Assembly (NCBI GenBank): GCA_001995005.1
Contig: MDJN01000216.1
Span: 1 to 10,914, forward strand
Source: Candidatus Parepulonipiscium sp. PG-Nun2H_MBin03
GTDB taxonomy: Bacteria > Bacillota > Clostridia > Lachnospirales > Cellulosilyticaceae
Direction of reading: 5' to 3'
DNA: 10,914 bases
The first letter of the stretch is position 1, and every line of letters starts with the position of its first letter. The notes under the pieces are model-generated. The model saw nothing but the letters and a program-made list of their open reading frames with translations, searched no databases and was not told the DNA's origin. The position numbers and the translations under genes were made by a program. Positions 1 to 6,369 of this stretch are shown piece after piece.

Positions 1-132
1 GGATTTAATTTCATATTTTTTATGAGTCAAATTAGAAAAAAATAAAGAGCAGCGCCCATTGATGATTGATAAAGTGAGTAAGAAAAAACCATTTTCGACA
101 AACAAGCCGAGCTTGCTTAAAATAGTCATCAT
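1..132 (-). CDS. Possible N-terminal fragment of an unidentified protein, running off the left edge
   Basis: On the minus strand a frame is open from two consecutive ATG codons (132-127) to base 1, giving 44 residues that begin MMTILSKLGLFVENG and continue with a hydrophobic stretch. It would be divergent from the UbiK-like gene. I do not recognise the protein and see only a weak Shine-Dalgarno before the ATGs. A 44-codon open frame at about 30% GC can occur by chance. If real, it most likely belongs to the same foreign DNA as the first half of the gene at 166-813. A competing minus-strand frame over 32-223 is judged a shadow. Confidence 0.15.
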   Translation of the reverse strand, partial: MMTILSKLGLFVENGFFLLTLSIINGRCSLFFSNLTHKKYEIKS

Positions 133-165
133 CAAAATTACGCCAAAGAATTAAGGATACCTTAT

Positions 166-813
166 ATGTTCGATCCAAAAATATTGGAACAAGTTGCCAA
201 ACAAATCCACAGTGCAATGCCAAAACCTGTTAAAGATCTCGGTCATGATGTCGAGCAAAAAGTGCGCGAAGTCATACAAGCGCAATTGACAAAGTTAGAT
301 ATCATTAGCCGTGAAGAGTTTGACATTCAAACACAAGTTTTACTGAGAACGCGCCAAAAATTGACTGAAATGGAGCAAAAACTGGCGGAGTTGGAAAAGC
401 AATTGGCACCGAAAAGTGCAGAAGTAGAAGCAAAACCAGAAGCTAAACCAGAAAAAAAGAAAGACTGCAAAAAAGATGATGCCCAAAAAGAAGATGGCGC
501 AACCTCCGATAAAGGCGAAGGTGCCGAAACCGCCTTTACAATAGATAATTTTAAAATTATTCAACAAGCTCTTATAACTTTAGGAATACCTCAAGATGAG
601 TTAGAAGCTCAAATTAAAGAAGGTAAAAAGCTTGTTGAAGTTTTAGAAACTGCAGATATTCCAATTAAGAAATTTAAAAAACAACTTTATAAAGAGTACA
701 CTAAAGCTATAAAAGAAGGCACAAAAGAAGGTAAATTAACAAAAGAAGAGGCTAAAACTCTTAAAAAAGCAATCAAAGAAAAAGTTGATTCTTGGATGAG
801 TGAAACTAACTAA
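166..813 (+). CDS. Hybrid ORF: UbiK/YqiC-like N-terminus joined to an unrelated clostridial-type helical C-terminus
   Basis: The protein has 215 residues. Residues 1-80 match the UbiK/YqiC (BMFP) family of gammaproteobacteria: MFDPK start, AKQIHSAMP, QAQLTKLDIISREEFD and the signature TQVLLRTRQKLTEMEQKL leading into a coiled coil. UbiK is a small (about 80-100 residues) accessory factor of ubiquinone biosynthesis that binds UbiJ. Residues 81-123 are a Lys/Glu/Ala-rich linker. Residues 124-215 are different in character: Lys/Glu-rich helices with LGIPQDELEAQIKEGKKLVE and GKLTKEEAKTLKKAIKEKVD, loosely like DUF2680-type repeats in Firmicutes proteins. GC drops from about 42% (166-540) to about 27% (541-813), by hand count. 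The start is ATG 166, preceded by AAGGAT (153-158). UbiK is not expected in a quinone-poor anaerobic clostridium, so the two halves probably have different origins. No quinone genes are nearby. The ORF itself is certain; whether it is a biological gene is doubtful. Confidence 0.6.
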   Translation: MFDPKILEQVAKQIHSAMPKPVKDLGHDVEQKVREVIQAQLTKLDIISREEFDIQTQVLLRTRQKLTEMEQKLAELEKQLAPKSAEVEAKPEAKPEKKKDCKKDDAQKEDGATSDKGEGAETAFTIDNFKIIQQALITLGIPQDELEAQIKEGKKLVEVLETADIPIKKFKKQLYKEYTKAIKEGTKEGKLTKEEAKTLKKAIKEKVDSWMSETN

Positions 814-892
814 ATATATCCTAAAATAGCTTCTATGAGGCTTGTTTCCAATACTTTCTAAAAAATAATACATGTTATAAATACAATTTCTA

Positions 893-921
893 TTGACTAA
901 ATGAGATTATTGTATTATAAT
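893..921 (+). promoter_or_regulatory. Strong sigma-A promoter of rpsU
   Basis: TTGACT (893-898) and a perfect TATAAT (916-921) are separated by exactly 17 bp in an AT-rich stretch. Transcription would start near 928, giving a leader of roughly 67 nt before rpsU. The near-consensus boxes fit a highly expressed ribosomal protein gene. The start site is inferred from spacing. Confidence 0.8.
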
Positions 922-929
922 AATTCATA

Positions 930-983
930 GTGCTTTAAAACATTCTCCGTACTATGCACAAAGCACAAAGATGAGGCCGGAGG
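930..983 (+). promoter_or_regulatory. Structured rpsU leader with a possible Shine-Dalgarno-occluding pseudoknot
   Basis: GTGCTTT (930-936) and AAAGCAC (960-966) are perfectly complementary over 7 bp and form a hairpin at the predicted 5' end of the transcript. Its loop contains CTCCG (945-949), which is complementary to CGGAG (978-982) in the rpsU Shine-Dalgarno region. Loop-to-downstream pairing would make an H-type pseudoknot that hides the ribosome site. An alternative stem, CATAGT (926-931) with ACTATG (951-956), excludes the first one. The complementarity is seen directly; a regulatory role such as S21 autocontrol is inferred. Confidence 0.35.
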
Positions 984-994
984 GAGTGAATTAA

Positions 995-1174
995 ATGTCA
1001 GAGGTTACTGTTCGCGAAAATGAATCTTTAGATAGTGCTCTTCGCCGTTTCAAAAGAAACTGTGCAAAGGCTGGTATCATGCAAGAAATTCGCAAAAGAG
1101 AACACTATGAAAAACCAAGCGTAAAGCGTAAGAAAAAATCAGAAGCTGCACGTAAAAAAAATAGACAATACTAG
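995..1174 (+). CDS. rpsU: 30S ribosomal protein S21
   Basis: The 59-residue protein opens MSEVTVRENESLDSALRRFK and ends in a very basic Lys/Arg tail (KRKKKSEAARKKNRQY), the full typical S21 length and layout. S21 binds the small subunit near the 3' end of 16S rRNA and helps translation initiation. The ATG at 995 lies 8-12 bases after a strong purine-rich site (GGAGGGAG, 979-986). The gene is a monocistronic unit with its own sigma-A promoter and rho-independent terminator. Its codon use differs from its neighbours: many arginines use CGC or CGT where the downstream genes use almost only AGA/AGG, which fits high expression. In many Clostridia rpsU sits just upstream of yqfC, as here. It is too short to stand out in ordinary ORF searches, but identification is secure. 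Confidence 0.97.
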   Translation: MSEVTVRENESLDSALRRFKRNCAKAGIMQEIRKREHYEKPSVKRKKKSEAARKKNRQY

Positions 1175-1197
1175 TAATTTCTATTTTCAAGGTATAC

Positions 1198-1241
1198 AAA
1201 GAAGAAGTCCTATATCATTTTGATGTAAGACTTCTTTTTTT
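1198..1241 (+). terminator. Rho-independent terminator of rpsU
   Basis: AAGAAGTC (1202-1209) pairs with GACTTCTT (1229-1236). An inner TATATC/GATGTA stem and an ATTTT loop complete the hairpin, and a run of T follows (1235-1241). It separates rpsU from the yqfC operon. Confidence 0.85.
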
Positions 1242-1294
1242 AGTATATAACAACAATGATATGAATAGATATAGGTAGTAGTTAGTTTAAAATT

Positions 1295-1323
1295 GAATAC
1301 ATGTCCTTTTATAAGCATAATAT
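1295..1323 (+). promoter_or_regulatory. Possible sigma-E (early mother-cell) promoter of yqfC-yqfD
   Basis: GAATACA (1295-1301) and CATAATAT (1316-1323), 14 bp apart, partially match the sigma-E pattern (-35 KMATATT, -10 CATACANT). The site would give a very short leader into the yqfC Shine-Dalgarno. In Bacillus subtilis yqfC and yqfD belong to the sigma-E regulon (established knowledge). The match here is partial and AT-rich DNA yields such sites by chance. Confidence 0.35.
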
Positions 1324-1346
1324 GTATAGAAAGGGGAATTTTAATT

Positions 1347-1631
1347 ATGAAGAAAAGGCTATCGGAAAGAAAAACTACAATTAGACAACTTATACGTGAA
1401 ATAGATGTAGTGGGAGAAGCTATGATGGGCCTACCTTTTATAACTATGACAGGTAATAATAGTGTAAGTGTAGAAAATTTTTTGAGTATAGCAGAAGTTG
1501 GTCCAGAAAGTTTTAGATTGAAAACTAAAAGTGGAGAGATAATAGTATTAGGAAATGATTTAATAGCACGAAGTATGACAAAAGAAGAAATTGTTATTAA
1601 AGGTAAAATTAAAGGAATAAGTTTTAATTAA
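1347..1631 (+). CDS. yqfC: Sporulation protein YqfC
   Basis: The 94-residue product is nearly the length of B. subtilis YqfC. Family traits visible are a basic N-terminus (MKKRLSERKTTIRQLIREID), the GLPFITMTGNNSVSVENF segment (around residues 28-45) and a C-terminal beta-rich part ending KGKIKGISFN. YqfC proteins are conserved in endospore formers, expressed in the mother cell under sigma-E, and have no defined biochemical activity. The frame is open from an ATG at 1293, but I chose ATG 1347 because AAGGGG (1331-1336) stands ten bases before it and the family starts there; the 18 extra residues look non-family. The stop codon overlaps the Shine-Dalgarno of yqfD, which implies co-translation. 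No transmembrane segment is evident. Confidence 0.9.
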   Translation: MKKRLSERKTTIRQLIREIDVVGEAMMGLPFITMTGNNSVSVENFLSIAEVGPESFRLKTKSGEIIVLGNDLIARSMTKEEIVIKGKIKGISFN

Positions 1632-1638
1632 GGAGGAG
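1631..1638 (+). promoter_or_regulatory. Ribosome binding site that fixes the TTG start of yqfD
   Basis: AGGAGGAG begins on the last base of the yqfC stop codon and lies six bases before TTG 1645. No ATG or GTG in frame occurs near it, and the residues encoded from the TTG (MFVYLWNYFKGYV) match the usual YqfD N-terminus. The rare start is therefore well supported. Confidence 0.8.
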
Positions 1639-1644
1639 ATAAGT

Positions 1645-2877
1645 TTGTTTGTATACTTATGGAATTATTTTAAAGGTTATGTTATAGTAGAGATAACAGG
1701 CCTTAAGATGGAAAAATTTCTAAACGGTGCTCTTAGGGACGGAAATTATTTTTGGGATGTACGATATGTTGGTGATAAAGTTATATTAAAGACGACTATA
1801 GATGGATTTAAGCATTTAAAACCTATTGCATATAGGTCAAAGTGTAGAGTAAGAATAGTAGAAAAGCATGGCTTGCCTTTTATTAGCTTTAAATATAGGA
1901 AAAGAAGGATTTTTGCAGCAGGAAGTTTGTTGTTTGTCGGATTATTTTGGATGTTGACTTCATTTGTTTGGTTAGTAGAAATTGACGGAAACAATTTATT
2001 ACAAGAAACTGACATTATAGATACATTAAAAGAAGGTGGATATACTACAGGTAAATTAAAAAGTAAACTAGATTTACGAGAGGCAGAACAATATTTGATT
2101 AATCAACATAATGAAATTTTATGGGCAGGTATCAGCTTTATAGGTACAAAATTAAATGTACAAATTACAGAAGCTGTGCAAAAACCAATTATGCATAATG
2201 AAACTGACCCAACAAATATAGTTGCAACAAGAGATGGAATTATTACATATATTGCCACAAGTTCAGGAATGCCACAAGTTAAAAAGGGGGATACTGTAAA
2301 AAAAGGCGACATATTGGTGAGTGGTGCTGTACCGCTAGAAAGTGAGGTATTGACTGGGACAAACTATGTTAACGCAGACGCAACAATTTTAGCCAGAACT
2401 CTTTATTCGCTAGAGGCACAGCAACTACTAGAAAAAGAAACAAAATATTATATACCAGATATCTCGACAACATATAGCATTAAGATATTTGATACACAAT
2501 TTGACATATTCAAAAAGGACCTAGGCGACGTAGCACATGATACTCTGGTTACTATAAACCAATTAAAGTTAACGAGTATGTTTCCGATGCCATTTTATTT
2601 TATTAAGACAGAGCAAGTTCCATTTACAATGGAGGCTATTGTACAAGAGCAAACCTTGGTAGAAGACAAGCTAGAAGGAGCGTTAAATGATGCTTTATTA
2701 GAAAAGATAGGAAATACAGGTAAAATAGTAAAAAAGGAAATAACATATGAAGTAGTTGATGGAATAGTAATAGGTAGATTATACGCATTAGTAGAAGAGG
2801 ATATAAGCGTAGAATCACCCATTACACAAGACGAGATGTTAAACCAAACTGGAGGAGATGTAAATGTCAGCAATTGA
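1645..2877 (+). CDS. yqfD: Sporulation membrane protein YqfD
   Basis: The 410-residue protein is close to the ~400 of B. subtilis YqfD. It has an N-terminal cytoplasmic domain (residues 1-88) opening with the conserved LWNYFKGYVIVEITG, then one clear membrane span at about 90-111 (IFAAGSLLFVGLFWMLTSFV). After that comes a POTRA-like module (about 112-175, with the WAGISFIGTKLNVQITEA segment) and a long extracytoplasmic domain containing a lipoyl/hairpin-like segment (VKKGDTVKKGDILVSG, about 213-228). The family is restricted to spore formers and is sigma-E controlled in Bacillus; its exact role is unknown, and the topology suggests an envelope assembly function in the mother cell. Translation begins at TTG. 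The 3' end overlaps phoH by 14 bases, indicating coupling. No truncation is seen. Confidence 0.92.
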   Translation: MFVYLWNYFKGYVIVEITGLKMEKFLNGALRDGNYFWDVRYVGDKVILKTTIDGFKHLKPIAYRSKCRVRIVEKHGLPFISFKYRKRRIFAAGSLLFVGLFWMLTSFVWLVEIDGNNLLQETDIIDTLKEGGYTTGKLKSKLDLREAEQYLINQHNEILWAGISFIGTKLNVQITEAVQKPIMHNETDPTNIVATRDGIITYIATSSGMPQVKKGDTVKKGDILVSGAVPLESEVLTGTNYVNADATILARTLYSLEAQQLLEKETKYYIPDISTTYSIKIFDTQFDIFKKDLGDVAHDTLVTINQLKLTSMFPMPFYFIKTEQVPFTMEAIVQEQTLVEDKLEGALNDALLEKIGNTGKIVKKEITYEVVDGIVIGRLYALVEEDISVESPITQDEMLNQTGGDVNVSN

Positions 2878-3829
2878 GAAGAAAATTCATATACCAACAG
2901 AAGCGTTGGCAAGTATTTGTGGCACAATGGATTCTAATATAGGAAAAATTGAGAAAGAACTGGATGTTACATTTGTGCTAAGGGGAGAAAATGTAAAATT
3001 ACTAGGCGAGCAAAGTAATGTAAAACTTGCAAGCTTAGTAATAAAAGAGCTAGTAAACTTTGCACTAAAAGGAGATGCAATAGATGCACAACTAGTTGAA
3101 TATACGCTTAATGCAGTAACAAAAAATAGATCTGAAGATTTAAGCCAAGTAAATCAAGATAGAGTAACACTAACATATCAGGGGAAGCCGATAAAAGCAA
3201 AAACACGTGGTCAGCAAAAATATGTTGAGCTAATTAGAAAACATATGGTTGTATTTGGGATGGGACCTGCGGGGACGGGTAAGACATATTTAGCAATGGC
3301 GATGGCCGTAGATGCTTTTAGAAGAGGAGAAGTAAATAAAATAATATTAACAAGACCAGCAATTGAGGCAGGCGAAAAATTAGGATTTTTGCCAGGGGAT
3401 TTGCAAAGCAAGGTAGACCCATATCTTAGACCTTTATATGACGCACTGTTTGAAATTATGGGTCCAGAGAACTTTGATAAAAATATGGATAAAGGTTTAA
3501 TTGAAGTGGCTCCTCTAGCATATATGAGAGGGCGTACACTAAATAATGCTTTTATAGTGCTAGATGAAGCACAAAATACTACTCCTCAACAGATGAAAAT
3601 GTTTTTAACAAGACTAGGATTTAATTCAAAGGCAGTCATAAACGGTGACATGACACAAGTGGATTTACCATCAGATAAAAAAAGTGGGCTATTTGAAGCG
3701 TATAAAGTACTAAGCGGTGTTAATGGAGTGGGCATGTGTCATTTAGATAGAGATGACATTGTACGTCATCCATTGGTACAAAAAATAGTAGACGCATACG
3801 AAGTCTACCAAAATGGGCCTAAAAAATAG
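2864..3829 (+). CDS. phoH: PhoH-like P-loop ATPase
   Basis: 321 residues, normal PhoH/YbeZ length. Residues 1-110 form the KH-like N-terminal region; the ATPase core follows. Walker A is GPAGTGKT at 134-141, the family segment TRPAIEAGEKLGFLPGDL is at 163-180, and Walker B is IVLDEAQNTTP at 231-241, followed by NGDMTQVDLP (260-269). PhoH proteins are cytoplasmic NTPases related to RNA-helicase-like P-loop enzymes. They are linked by genome context to YbeY and ribosome/RNA metabolism, but their substrate is not firmly established. ATG 2864 is chosen because GGAGGAG (2851-2857) precedes it at the right distance, inside the end of yqfD. The gene keeps the usual Firmicutes position between yqfD and pgpH. 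All catalytic motifs are intact. Confidence 0.96.
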   Translation: MSAIEKKIHIPTEALASICGTMDSNIGKIEKELDVTFVLRGENVKLLGEQSNVKLASLVIKELVNFALKGDAIDAQLVEYTLNAVTKNRSEDLSQVNQDRVTLTYQGKPIKAKTRGQQKYVELIRKHMVVFGMGPAGTGKTYLAMAMAVDAFRRGEVNKIILTRPAIEAGEKLGFLPGDLQSKVDPYLRPLYDALFEIMGPENFDKNMDKGLIEVAPLAYMRGRTLNNAFIVLDEAQNTTPQQMKMFLTRLGFNSKAVINGDMTQVDLPSDKKSGLFEAYKVLSGVNGVGMCHLDRDDIVRHPLVQKIVDAYEVYQNGPKK

Positions 3830-3845
3830 TTTAGGGAGGAAACAA

Positions 3846-5918
3846 ATGAAAAAGGAAAGCCATGCAATAACTTTAGCGGTTATAATATTGTTAAGTTTTG
3901 TTACTATAATGTCAGGAAATTTATTTGATAAAAAGCTAGAATTAGAAGTAAACGACATTGTACCTATGGATTATTTTGCTCCATTTGACATAGAAAATAC
4001 AATTGCTACAGAACAAAAGAAAAAGCTTGCTGCAGATTCAGTTGAGAATGTATATCTACAAAATGTAGAAGTTGTAAATGATATTATAGCAAATACTAAT
4101 CTATTGTTTTTTTATACGCAGGAATTGATAGATATAAAAAATAATAAGATTTCTCTTTCGTATGACACCCAGCAACATTTAGGAATTGAATATAATAAAG
4201 ATAATATAAACTATTCACAAATATTACAACAAAAAGTTCAGTTGGCTTTGCTCACAACTCAATATGATTTGTTACTAAACACAACTATAGCTACATTAGA
4301 TGAAATACAAGAGAGAATAATTGTATTGCTAAACGAAATATATACCAATCAATTACATGAAGCAGATATAGAACGCTTAGATATAGGTAAGATGGTAGTT
4401 GAGATAGGAATATCACCAATTTATCAAGTATTGGTTGAAGATATAATTGAGTTACAACTAATAACGAATTTGATATTAGATGAAGAAGCAACCGAAGACT
4501 TAAAGCAAATTGCCATATCAGACGTAACCCCAGTTATGGTGGTTGAAGGCGAAAAAATAATAGGAAAAGGAAGCCGTATAACAGAAGAAGCGTATGCATT
4601 ACTGGAAAAAAGCGGCGTGATTGATACTGGAGAGATAAATAATTTTCTGCCGTATGCTGGAGTGATACTAGGTATAATAATAATCTATTTTTTCGTTAAA
4701 TTATATTTGCATGCTATGGATAAGGCGCATTTTTTACAATCTAATGCAAAAAATCTACTTGCTATAGTGTATATTATTACGCTATTTATGGCAAGACTTA
4801 TGGTAGATTTAGATTATATATTTTTGCCATTTGCTATAGGAACTATGATAATAACATTGCTAATAAATATAGAAGTAGCCATTATTTTTCATGTAGTTAT
4901 CGTTTTGGTGGCAACTCTGATTTGCGGGTTCAATATATCCGCAATCTTATATCATTTGATAACGGGAATTATGAGTATATTTATAATAGTGCATATGATA
5001 GAACGAAAAGATATGATAAGAGTAGCAGCAATATTAGGGATTGTACATTTAATTGTATATAGTTCATTAATCTTAACTATGAGTATACCAATGACATTAA
5101 CAATATTTTATAATTTATTATATGCCTTAGGAATAGGCGTATTTTCTGTTATAGTAGCGGGAGGAAGTTTACCACTATGGGAAAGTTCGCTAGGCTTTGT
5201 AACTAGGTTTGGGCTGTTGGAGCTGATTAATCCAAATCAGCCCCTATTGAAAAGGCTATTATTAGAAGCGACAGGAACGTATCACCATAGTTTACTAGTA
5301 GCAAACCTTGCGGAAACTGCAGCAGACGAAATTGGTGCAAATGCTCTTTTAGCACGTGTAGGCGGATATTACCATGACATAGGTAAATTAACTTGTGGAA
5401 ACTACTTTAAAGAAAATCAAGGAACCATAAACCCACATGATATGTTGGAGCCCCGATCTAGTGCGAATATAATAATCTCTCATGTAACGAGTGGAATGGA
5501 GCTTGCAACAAAATATGATTTGCCTGCTTGCATAACAGATATGATAATACAACACCATGGTACAGGTGTTATGCAATATTTTTATATAAAAGCCCAAAAT
5601 GCAGGGGATGATAGCGTAAAGCAGAGTGATTTTCAATACCCAGGTCCAAAACCTCAAACGAGAGAAGCGGCTCTAATAATGCTTGCAGATGTTTTAGAAG
5701 CTACTACTAGGTCGATGCAGCATAAATTTAATGAGAATTTCACCTTAGAAGATTTGGTAAGAAAGATGGTTAAACAAAAATTAGATGAGGGTGAACTTAG
5801 TGAATGTAATCTATATATTTCTGATATAGAAAAAGTTATCCAAAGCTTTACAAGAACTCTACACGCTATGTATCACCAACGTATAGAATACCCAGAGAAA
5901 AAGGAAGGGAAAAAGTAG
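3846..5918 (+). CDS. pgpH: Membrane-bound HD-domain cyclic-di-AMP phosphodiesterase PgpH (YqfF)
   Basis: 690 residues, near the ~710 of YqfF/PgpH. An N-terminal membrane anchor (about 7-24) is followed by a large extracytoplasmic 7TMR-HDED domain (about 30-265), a seven-helix membrane block (about 269-440) and a cytosolic HD domain (about 465-680). Putative metal ligands are intact: YHHS (H480/H481), HD at 510-511 in YYHDIGKL, H546, H570-H571 in QHHGTG, and D615 in MLADVLEAT. In Listeria and Bacillus this family hydrolyses c-di-AMP to pApA, lowering a second messenger that controls potassium, osmotic and wall homeostasis. The frame is open from ATG 3813 inside phoH, but AGGGAGG (3834-3840) points to ATG 3846, and the 11 extra residues are not family-like. 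The stop shares one base with the ybeY start. Confidence 0.95.
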   Translation: MKKESHAITLAVIILLSFVTIMSGNLFDKKLELEVNDIVPMDYFAPFDIENTIATEQKKKLAADSVENVYLQNVEVVNDIIANTNLLFFYTQELIDIKNNKISLSYDTQQHLGIEYNKDNINYSQILQQKVQLALLTTQYDLLLNTTIATLDEIQERIIVLLNEIYTNQLHEADIERLDIGKMVVEIGISPIYQVLVEDIIELQLITNLILDEEATEDLKQIAISDVTPVMVVEGEKIIGKGSRITEEAYALLEKSGVIDTGEINNFLPYAGVILGIIIIYFFVKLYLHAMDKAHFLQSNAKNLLAIVYIITLFMARLMVDLDYIFLPFAIGTMIITLLINIEVAIIFHVVIVLVATLICGFNISAILYHLITGIMSIFIIVHMIERKDMIRVAAILGIVHLIVYSSLILTMSIPMTLTIFYNLLYALGIGVFSVIVAGGSLPLWESSLGFVTRFGLLELINPNQPLLKRLLLEATGTYHHSLLVANLAETAADEIGANALLARVGGYYHDIGKLTCGNYFKENQGTINPHDMLEPRSSANIIISHVTSGMELATKYDLPACITDMIIQHHGTGVMQYFYIKAQNAGDDSVKQSDFQYPGPKPQTREAALIMLADVLEATTRSMQHKFNENFTLEDLVRKMVKQKLDEGELSECNLYISDIEKVIQSFTRTLHAMYHQRIEYPEKKEGKK

Positions 5919-6367
5919 TGTTAGTTGATATTTATGACGAACATGGTTTACTAGATGATATAACGATACAAAAGGTAAAACAAGTAATAGAAGAATGTTT
6001 ATCTTATGAGCAAGTACAACAAGAAGTTGAGGTTAGTCTTAATATAGTAGACAGTATGTACATTAGAAAAATAAATAAAGAGTATAGGCAAACTGATAAA
6101 GCAACGGATGTCTTATCTTTTCCGCAATTTAATAGTAAAGAAGATTTTAATCAAGGGAGTGTTATACTAGGTGACATAGTATTGGCACATGAAATAGTGA
6201 GAGAGCAGGCAAAAGAGTATAATCACAGCTTGTTAAGAGAAGTGTGCTTCTTAGTTGCCCATGGTATGTTTCACTTACTGGGGTATGACCATATGAATAG
6301 CATAGAGGAGCAGGCAATGCAGGATAAGCAAGATTATGTATTAAACAAGCTAGATATTAGGAGATAA
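5918..6367 (+). CDS. ybeY: rRNA maturation factor YbeY (metal-dependent RNase family)
   Basis: 149 residues, typical of the UPF0054/YbeY family. The zinc-binding signature H-x3-H-x5-H is present as HGMFHLLGYDH (H115, H119, H125). The conserved YRQTDKATDVLSFP (57-70) and LGDIVLA (84-90) segments are also there. YbeY is a cytoplasmic zinc protein needed for 16S rRNA 3'-end maturation and 70S quality control; direct endonuclease activity is reported in some bacteria but debated. The start is GTG 5918, whose G is the last base of the pgpH stop TAG, with AAGGAAGGG (5901-5909) as Shine-Dalgarno. This stop/start overlap implies coupled translation. The gene is followed after only two bases by era, without the dgkA and cdd genes that lie between them in Bacillus. 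Confidence 0.95.
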   Translation: MLVDIYDEHGLLDDITIQKVKQVIEECLSYEQVQQEVEVSLNIVDSMYIRKINKEYRQTDKATDVLSFPQFNSKEDFNQGSVILGDIVLAHEIVREQAKEYNHSLLREVCFLVAHGMFHLLGYDHMNSIEEQAMQDKQDYVLNKLDIRR

Positions 6368-6369
6368 AA

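Noticed and set aside
32..223. 63-residue minus-strand ORF overlapping the 5' end of the UbiK-like gene
   Set aside because: It has no Shine-Dalgarno, crosses the well-supported start at 166, and shows no recognisable family. Treated as a shadow.
340..567. 75-residue minus-strand ORF rich in Phe/Leu/Cys
   Set aside because: It is the mirror of a Lys/Glu-rich coding region, which always gives a Phe-rich antisense reading.
828..842. Small hairpin AGCTTC-TAT-GAGGCT after the hybrid ORF as a terminator
   Set aside because: Only a 6-bp stem with a 3-nt loop and a poor T-run (TGTTTCC); too weak to call.
1293..1346. Upstream ATG extending yqfC by 18 residues
   Set aside because: No ribosome site precedes it, it overlaps the likely promoter, and the family begins at ATG 1347, which has AAGGGG before it.
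2756..2784. TTGATG ... TATACG inside the end of yqfD as a vegetative promoter for phoH
   Set aside because: Spacing is 18 bp and the -10 match is 4/6, no better than expected by chance in AT-rich DNA.
3813..3845. Upstream ATG extending pgpH by 11 residues into phoH
   Set aside because: AGGGAGG sits just before ATG 3846, and the extra residues precede the normal MKK membrane-anchor start.
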